From Anaerolineae bacterium (GTDB lineage: Bacteria > Chloroflexota > Anaerolineae > 4572-78 > J111), in assembly GCA_020433835.1 (NCBI GenBank), contig JAGRBY010000228.1:1-10238 (forward strand): a DNA stretch of 10,238 bases, read 5' to 3'. This document shows positions 6,507 through 10,238 of the stretch, one piece after another; the first letter of the stretch is position 1; every line of letters begins with the position of its first letter. Position numbers and translations under genes: made by a program. The notes under the pieces were generated by a model that made no database searches, had not been told where the DNA came from, and saw only the letters and a program-made list of their open reading frames with translations.

Positions 6507-6534
6507 AAAAAGCAGCTTAACCGGCTGCTTTTTT
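6507..6534. terminator. Bidirectional terminator shared by ssrA and the HprK-like gene
   Basis: AAAAAGCAGC (6507-6516) pairs perfectly with GCTGCTTTTT (6524-6533) around a 7-base loop, with T runs in both directions. Downstream of tmRNA it terminates plus-strand transcripts. On the minus strand one arm lies inside the kinase gene, whose last codons (KKAAG and TAA, stop at 6519-6517) form the stem and loop. Confidence 0.85.
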
Positions 6535-7398
6535 GTTTGTCTCGATTTCTTTGCAGGCGTTAGAGGCGCAGATATCCTGGATATAGGCGGCGATGCCATC
6601 GAAGTTGTTATAGGTTAACGTATAAGCTGGAACGTGGCGAACCAGCCGGACGACTTCTTGAAAGCCGTGTTCCGGCAAGTTGCGGGCATTGATCAGCGTT
6701 TGCATCAGAGACAGTCCGGCTTGGGCTTTAGAAAGCCCCTCGCAGTCAAAGCCTCCATCAGCGCGGTATCGGGGAAAAATAATCGTTTTTAGCGGCGTTT
6801 CGCTGTGGAGAGGGTGATCGCGCAGCCGCTGGGGCGGAATAAAATAGCCGTAGGGCGATACCAGCATATTGGCTCGGTTGGCCTCAAAATCAAACCGCTT
6901 CTCCAAAATCGGCCGCGATGGGGATTTAAGGTTGATAGGGCGGGTTAGCGGTTTGATGATGTCGGTTTGCCAGGGGATGAAGGCCAGTTCATCGCTAAGA
7001 TAATCAAAACCGTGGCTGACGAGCCAGGCCGTGAGGGTGCTTTTTCCGGCTCCGCTGGCTCCGGGCAATAGTAGACCTTGCCCTTGCCACCCTAACACCG
7101 CCCCGTGAAACAGCAGGCCGGTTCGGCTGTGGGCCGCCAGTTGGTAACAGCTATCGCTTAACAGCGTTTCGCCGGCCATGCCCGCATCGTGGCCTTCATA
7201 AAGTAGTTCCTGCTCGCGCCGCAGCGCGATCAAGCCGGAGTCTGCGTTTTCTTCAAGCTCATAGGTAAAGCACGAATTTTCGGCGTTACCCTCTTCGATG
7301 TGGCGGTAGAGCAGGTCGATAACTCTGGCGGCGGCTTGGCCCTTAAAGTTGACGGTTATGGTATTACCGGCAAAACTGATGCGACGCGTTTGTTCCAT
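6517..7398 (-). CDS. HprK-like P-loop kinase/ATPase, third gene of the NTase-PqqD-kinase cassette
   Basis: A 293-residue protein of the group resembling the C-terminal domain of HPr kinase/phosphorylase. The Walker A loop GASGAGKST is at 113-121, preceded by the family-like LLFHGAVLGWQGQGLLLPG, and an acidic SDEL stands at 135-138. The N-terminal 90 residues are not recognised. Relatives in some lasso-peptide clusters phosphorylate the precursor peptide; those in other settings have no known substrate. There is no HPr, PTS or CcpA context, so a true HPr kinase is unlikely. The ATG at 7398 follows the stop of the PqqD-like gene by three bases with only a poor ribosome site, so translational coupling is likely. 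The C-terminus KKAAG is encoded in a terminator arm. The substrate is unknown; a small molecule, a peptide or a protein is possible. Confidence 0.8.
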   Translation of the reverse strand: MEQTRRISFAGNTITVNFKGQAAARVIDLLYRHIEEGNAENSCFTYELEENADSGLIALRREQELLYEGHDAGMAGETLLSDSCYQLAAHSRTGLLFHGAVLGWQGQGLLLPGASGAGKSTLTAWLVSHGFDYLSDELAFIPWQTDIIKPLTRPINLKSPSRPILEKRFDFEANRANMLVSPYGYFIPPQRLRDHPLHSETPLKTIIFPRYRADGGFDCEGLSKAQAGLSLMQTLINARNLPEHGFQEVVRLVRHVPAYTLTYNNFDGIAAYIQDICASNACKEIETNKKAAG

Positions 7399-7401
7399 TT
7401 T

Positions 7402-7674
7402 TCAAAGAAGCTGAATAGCACCCTGTTGGGCAAATTGGTCTAAGCTGTTTTGGATGTCCTCGGCCAGAGTATCTTCGGCATCGGGATAGGCATCTTGTAA
7501 AAGGGTGATGATCTCCTGCACGGTTCGCTGCCCGTCGCACAACTGCCACACCAACGAGGCCGTGGCGTTGCAATAAAGAATGCTGGTTTGGCTGGGATGA
7601 AACAACAGCAGTTCATCATCGATCTGTTCTAACTGATAGTCGGGGGTGCGCTTGGGTTTACGGCTAAATAGCAT
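7402..7674 (-). CDS. PqqD-family protein (RiPP recognition element fold)
   Basis: A 90-residue protein matching PqqD in length and pattern: LFHPSQTSILYCNATASLVW at about 24-43, then LCDGQRTVQEII at 45-56 and a helical C-terminus with acidic residues. PqqD-type domains are winged-helix folds that bind the leader of ribosomal peptide precursors and hand them to modifying enzymes; many stand-alone members have no known partner. The ATG at 7674 is chosen because AGGAGA lies ten bases upstream, overlapping the stop of the nucleotidyltransferase gene. The frame stays open much further upstream, but there it only shadows that gene. Its position between a nucleotidyltransferase and a kinase suggests it presents the substrate to one or both of them. 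Confidence 0.85.
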   Translation of the reverse strand: MLFSRKPKRTPDYQLEQIDDELLLFHPSQTSILYCNATASLVWQLCDGQRTVQEIITLLQDAYPDAEDTLAEDIQNSLDQFAQQGAIQLL

Positions 7675-7679
7675 GGCAA

Positions 7680-7691
7680 ATCTCTCTCCTA
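7680..7691 (-). promoter_or_regulatory. Ribosome binding site overlapping a stop codon
   Basis: AGGAGA directly follows and overlaps the TAG stop (7691-7689) of the nucleotidyltransferase gene and sits about ten bases before the ATG at 7674. It fixes the 90-residue start of the PqqD-like gene and suggests coupled translation. Confidence 0.6.
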
Positions 7692-8825
7692 AGGTGAATT
7701 TGTTTTGACCACTTTTGACCACAACAGTTGGATCATCCAGCCTACGACCCGGGCGGGATGGCCGACCCAGCGATACCAGACCTCGTCCGGCCAACGCCGG
7801 ATGCCGTAAAAGAGATAAAGCCACCAGGTTGAGGGCCAAAAGCTGTCGCTGATAATACGCCGATATCCCTTCGTCCGCAACTGAGCCAGCGAGTAACGGG
7901 GCCAGCCCTGGAAATCGAGACCGACGCCGGGGGGGGCGGCGGTGGGAGTGAGGGCTATCGCCTTTTGTAACGGTTCGGACAGCGGGGTTATATAATGAAA
8001 CTGAGCCAGGCAGGTGAGGGCGAAAGGATACTGCCGGGCCACGAGCCGCCAATCGATCTCGGCCACAAAATGCTCGGCCCAACCGACGATGTCGAGCACG
8101 CGGATGAGATGGAGCGGTTGGTAGATGCTCTTGACCGCGTGTCGACACAAGTGCCACAACATCTCCTCATAACTCAGGGTGTAAGCCGTGACCCCGTTAA
8201 TTTCAAACGCTACCGGCGCTCCGGCCATCGTCTCAATCGCCAGCGACGCCGTGTTGCCCGTACTAAACAAATTGTGATGAATCTCCACGCTAACCGATAT
8301 CCCCTCGGTTTTGAGAGTCGCCGCCAGCATGTGCTTATCGGGTAAGCTGTTGTCCTGGGGCAGCGGGGCATCGAAGCCCAGTTCGGCCAGAAGCTGCTGC
8401 GCCCGGTAGGCATCGGCCTCTTTGACGAGCAAGTCGATATCGCGCATGGGCCGCAACCCCGGCTCCGGGTAGATGATATGGGCCAGTGCCGCGCCTTTAA
8501 CCACCAAGACCTGAACGCCCTCGGCTTGAAAGCGAGTCAAGATATCGGCCAGCACTCGCCCCCGGACCGCGTTGGCATGGCGATGCCGCAGGTAAAGCGC
8601 TTGCAGCGACCGTTTGAGGTCGGGGGGGATGGTTAGCTCGGTTGTTTTGGTGGAGGTGTACAGCAGGGGGCCGAGGCCGTGTTCTTCTATCTGCGTAGCG
8701 AAGTCGGTCTTTTCGAGCAAATCAAGATACGTTGGGGTTAAAGCCGTGATGTGGTTTGGCTGAAATCGGACAGCCAGCGGATAAAAGGATGGCTGATAGG
8801 CTGTTGCAGATAGAGTTGAAGTCAT
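7689..8825 (-). CDS. NTP_transf_5-type nucleotidyltransferase, first gene of the cassette
   Basis: A 378-residue member of the uncharacterised nucleotidyltransferase family PF14907. The core reads VLVVKGAALAHIIYPEPGLR (106-125), then RPMRDIDLLV (125-134), with D129 and D131 as the metal-binding pair, and VEIHHNL (180-186), which offers a third acidic residue at E181. The C-terminal third is aromatic-rich (SFWPSTWWLYLFYGIRRWP near 328-346) and has no assigned function. Family members occur in lasso-peptide and cell-surface gene clusters; transfer of a nucleotidyl group to a peptide or sugar is the expected reaction, not shown here. The ATG at 8825 has only a weak GAGAT before it, and the first roughly 30 residues are poorly conserved-looking, so the start could be slightly internal. 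It heads a tight unit: 14 bases to the PqqD-like gene. The gene looks richer in G+C than its surroundings. Confidence 0.85.
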   Translation of the reverse strand: MTSTLSATAYQPSFYPLAVRFQPNHITALTPTYLDLLEKTDFATQIEEHGLGPLLYTSTKTTELTIPPDLKRSLQALYLRHRHANAVRGRVLADILTRFQAEGVQVLVVKGAALAHIIYPEPGLRPMRDIDLLVKEADAYRAQQLLAELGFDAPLPQDNSLPDKHMLAATLKTEGISVSVEIHHNLFSTGNTASLAIETMAGAPVAFEINGVTAYTLSYEEMLWHLCRHAVKSIYQPLHLIRVLDIVGWAEHFVAEIDWRLVARQYPFALTCLAQFHYITPLSEPLQKAIALTPTAAPPGVGLDFQGWPRYSLAQLRTKGYRRIISDSFWPSTWWLYLFYGIRRWPDEVWYRWVGHPARVVGWMIQLLWSKVVKTNSP

Positions 8826-9061
8826 AGTATCTCGACGCGAAAATAAGGCACTGAATTTGATGCTCTTAATGCCAAAAGGTTACAGTTTGCAGAGAATTAT
8901 GAATACCGAAGAGAAAGCAATGGGTGTAGAGGTAACGATCCGGTAGTGGCAGATAATTGGATTCTTAAAGGGGTAAGTCCCAAAGCGGGCGAATAATATC
9001 ACAAATGAAAAGGGCCGGCAAGTTATCAGGCAGATGGCGAGTCGTTTGCTTACCCTGCTTT
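8826..9061. other. Intergenic region between corA and the nucleotidyltransferase cassette
   Basis: No convincing promoter pair, terminator or gene was found in these 236 bases on either strand. The minus strand contains no ATG here. A 28-codon plus-strand frame (8860-8946) has no ribosome site. The cassette promoter should lie here, but no clear consensus match is visible; it may use a non-consensus promoter or read-through from corA, which has no visible terminator. Confidence 0.5.
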
Positions 9062-10027
9062 CTACTCAAACCAGCCGCGCTGATAGAAAAACCACACCAT
9101 CCCCGCCGCCACGAAGATCATCACCGTCAGGGCAAACGGGTAGCCATAAATCCAATGCAGCTCCGGCATACGCGCAAAATTCATGCCATAGATACTGCTG
9201 ACCAGAGTTAGGGGCAGAAATACGGCCGAGATAATTGTGAGAAAACGCAGCCGGGCCTCAGTTTTGTTGTGGAGCGTGAGTTGGTAGTGATCTTGTAACT
9301 CACGTAGGCGTCTTTCCTGGCGTTGGATAAAGCGCAGGCCATATTCGGCATTGTTAACCAGATCGCGGAAGTACTCGCGTTGGTTGCTAATGGTAAAAGC
9401 GCGCGACTCGATGCGGATGAGGGTGGTAACGCAATAAAGTTGATCCTCACCGATAATGGCCAGCTTACTCATATGGCGCTTCATCTCTAAAATCTCGTGG
9501 ATTTCGATCTCGTCAGGGTTTTCGTCAAAGGCGGTCATAAGCGCGTCAATTTTATTACGGGCCTGGAGCGTTAGCAGGATGTTTTGATCGACGATATGAT
9601 CGAGAAAGGTATACAGCAGTGCCGAAGTTGTGGGCGTGTACAGTTTTAGCTCGCCGCTGAGCAGATCGGTGGTCAGTTCCGTTAAGCTGGAGATAGTGCC
9701 TCGCCGCACGGTGATGAGAATATTCGGCACGCCGATAATCGATACATACGGCACGCGCATCGATTGTTCCGTCAGACTGACCGGAAATTCAAGGTACAGG
9801 GTTCTTTCATAGCGCGTAATCAGAGAACTACGGCTGAGGTTTAAGCAGTCCTCCAACACCAGCGGATGCAGCTTTAAAGGCGATAAGATGTGAAAGAGTT
9901 CATCAACCTCGGCTTCTTCGACATCGAGCCAATAACTGCCCGGCTGCTCGAAAACGTGCCGGTACTCATCGGAAGAGCATTCATCCAGATATTTATCATC
10001 ATTGAGGTGGTAAACATTGAGTTTCAT
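9062..10027 (-). CDS. corA: CorA-family magnesium/cobalt transporter
   Basis: Homopentameric inner-membrane channel for Mg2+ (also Co2+, Ni2+) driven by membrane potential. The 321 residues fit the family. The first ~255 form the cytoplasmic alpha/beta funnel, ending in a long helix rich in Arg, Glu and Gln (about 215-255). TM1 spans about 261-280 and ends with the signature GMN in SIYGMNFARMPEL (281-283 for GMN); TM2 spans about 296-314; a short tail FYQRGWFE follows. The usual basic end after TM2 is weak here (one Arg). Two adjacent starts exist, GTG at 10030 and ATG at 10027. The ATG is preferred because no ribosome site is present and the predicted promoter puts the mRNA start within a few bases of it. 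It faces the same way as the cassette downstream, 236 bp away, without evident functional link. Confidence 0.93.
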   Translation of the reverse strand: MKLNVYHLNDDKYLDECSSDEYRHVFEQPGSYWLDVEEAEVDELFHILSPLKLHPLVLEDCLNLSRSSLITRYERTLYLEFPVSLTEQSMRVPYVSIIGVPNILITVRRGTISSLTELTTDLLSGELKLYTPTTSALLYTFLDHIVDQNILLTLQARNKIDALMTAFDENPDEIEIHEILEMKRHMSKLAIIGEDQLYCVTTLIRIESRAFTISNQREYFRDLVNNAEYGLRFIQRQERRLRELQDHYQLTLHNKTEARLRFLTIISAVFLPLTLVSSIYGMNFARMPELHWIYGYPFALTVMIFVAAGMVWFFYQRGWFE

Positions 10028-10034
10028 CACGGCA

Positions 10035-10063
10035 ATAATAGCAAACTTGTGGCTTTATGTAAA
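10035..10063 (-). promoter_or_regulatory. Probable corA promoter giving a leaderless or near-leaderless mRNA
   Basis: On the minus strand TTTACA (10063-10058), 17 bp, TATTAT (10040-10035), then only seven bases (TGCCGTG) to the ATG at 10027. Transcription would start at or next to the start codon. This agrees with the lack of any purine-rich ribosome site before corA. Confidence 0.6.
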
Positions 10064-10193
10064 AATAAAGAGGGGTGGTCTCGATGACCAGAGGACAACT
10101 GTGTGATTTGGAAGAGATGGCCTCTCCCTGGATAAGGGTTATCAGGAATAATATGCGGGATATAAGAAACTGTTTTAAAAGACCTAAAGGGTC

Positions 10194-10220
10194 CACAGAT
10201 GGACACAGATTCTCACAGAT
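10194..10220. repeat. Three CACAGAT units at a 10-bp period
   Basis: CACAGAT occurs at 10194-10200, 10204-10210 and 10214-10220, each separated by three variable bases, so the units fall on the same face of the helix. It may be a protein-binding array or part of a dispersed intergenic repeat. The window ends soon after, so its full length cannot be seen. Confidence 0.5.
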
Positions 10221-10238
10221 AGCTTTGTCGGCCGGCCA

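Noticed and set aside
6360..6599. 79-codon minus-strand frame with GESRTRVHRSW
   Set aside because: It is antisense to the 3' part of tmRNA and its terminator; this type of frame commonly appears opposite tmRNA T-arm sequence and is not a gene.
7675..8157. Upstream extension of the PqqD-like frame to a 251-residue protein
   Set aside because: The extension overlaps the nucleotidyltransferase gene in another frame, is rich in Arg/Pro/His of shadow type, and the internal ATG at 7674 has a proper ribosome site.
8860..8946. 28-codon plus-strand frame (MLLMPKGYSLQRIM...) considered as a precursor peptide for the adjacent cassette
   Set aside because: No ribosome site, opposite strand to the cassette, no leader/core organisation, and the first in-frame ATG is arbitrary.
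8910..9061. Search for a precursor peptide gene on the minus strand ahead of the nucleotidyltransferase
   Set aside because: There is no ATG on the minus strand in this stretch; a GTG frame of about 40 codons has no ribosome site and unconvincing composition.
9005..9211. 68-codon plus-strand frame
   Set aside because: Mostly antisense to the corA membrane-domain coding region, rich in His/Arg and without a ribosome site.
10110..10155. Weak hairpin CCTGGATAA / TTATCAGG upstream of corA as a terminator or Mg2+ riboswitch
   Set aside because: The pairing is imperfect and short, no T run follows, and the predicted corA transcript starts downstream of it.
9999..10196. 65-codon minus-strand frame upstream of corA
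   Set aside because: It overlaps the corA start and promoter, shows no recognisable pattern, and has no ribosome site.

Overview
The window looks like a chromosomal stretch from a Chloroflexota (Anaerolineae-like) bacterium. This is inferred from the style of the secreted proteins (single membrane anchor, Thr/Pro-rich linkers, multiple LysM, C-terminal CAP domain), the type 2 isopentenyl-diphosphate isomerase and the mosaic of housekeeping and orphan genes. No 16S or other marker confirms it. Every protein gene is on the minus strand; the only plus-strand gene is tmRNA.

Layout from left to right. The 5' end of aconitase (acnA) runs off the left edge, with its promoter in the gap to 733. Next, read right to left, is a tight three-gene unit: type 2 IPP isomerase (fni/idi2) followed by two paralogous membrane-anchored LysM-CAP proteins (gaps of 12 and 7 nt). 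The fni upstream gap holds a promoter framed by a 10-bp inverted repeat, a rho-independent terminator belonging to the next gene, and an 85-bp element with perfect 16-bp inverted ends. Then comes a complete tyrosine-recombinase-like gene that has lost nearly all the catalytic residues, including the tyrosine, yet has a perfect consensus promoter and its own terminator. A 270-bp gap with repeat-built hairpins separates it from the divergent tmRNA gene (ssrA), which ends in a terminator shared with the converging gene.

That converging unit is a three-gene cassette: an NTP_transf_5-type nucleotidyltransferase, a 90-aa PqqD-like protein (RiPP recognition fold) and an HprK-like P-loop kinase, nearly butted together. 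These families are known as accessory/tailoring partners in some lasso-peptide clusters. Here they stand alone, with no precursor, peptidase, cyclase or transporter in view. The right end is a CorA-family Mg/Co transporter with a promoter placed so that its mRNA would be almost leaderless, followed by a short intergenic region with a 10-bp-period repeat.

The most interesting items are the orphan nucleotidyltransferase/PqqD/HprK-like cassette and the catalytically dead recombinase kept under a strong promoter. Next come the tandem LysM-CAP pair co-transcribed with an isoprenoid enzyme, the mobile-looking 85-bp inverted-repeat element, and the kinase C-terminus encoded inside a bidirectional terminator.
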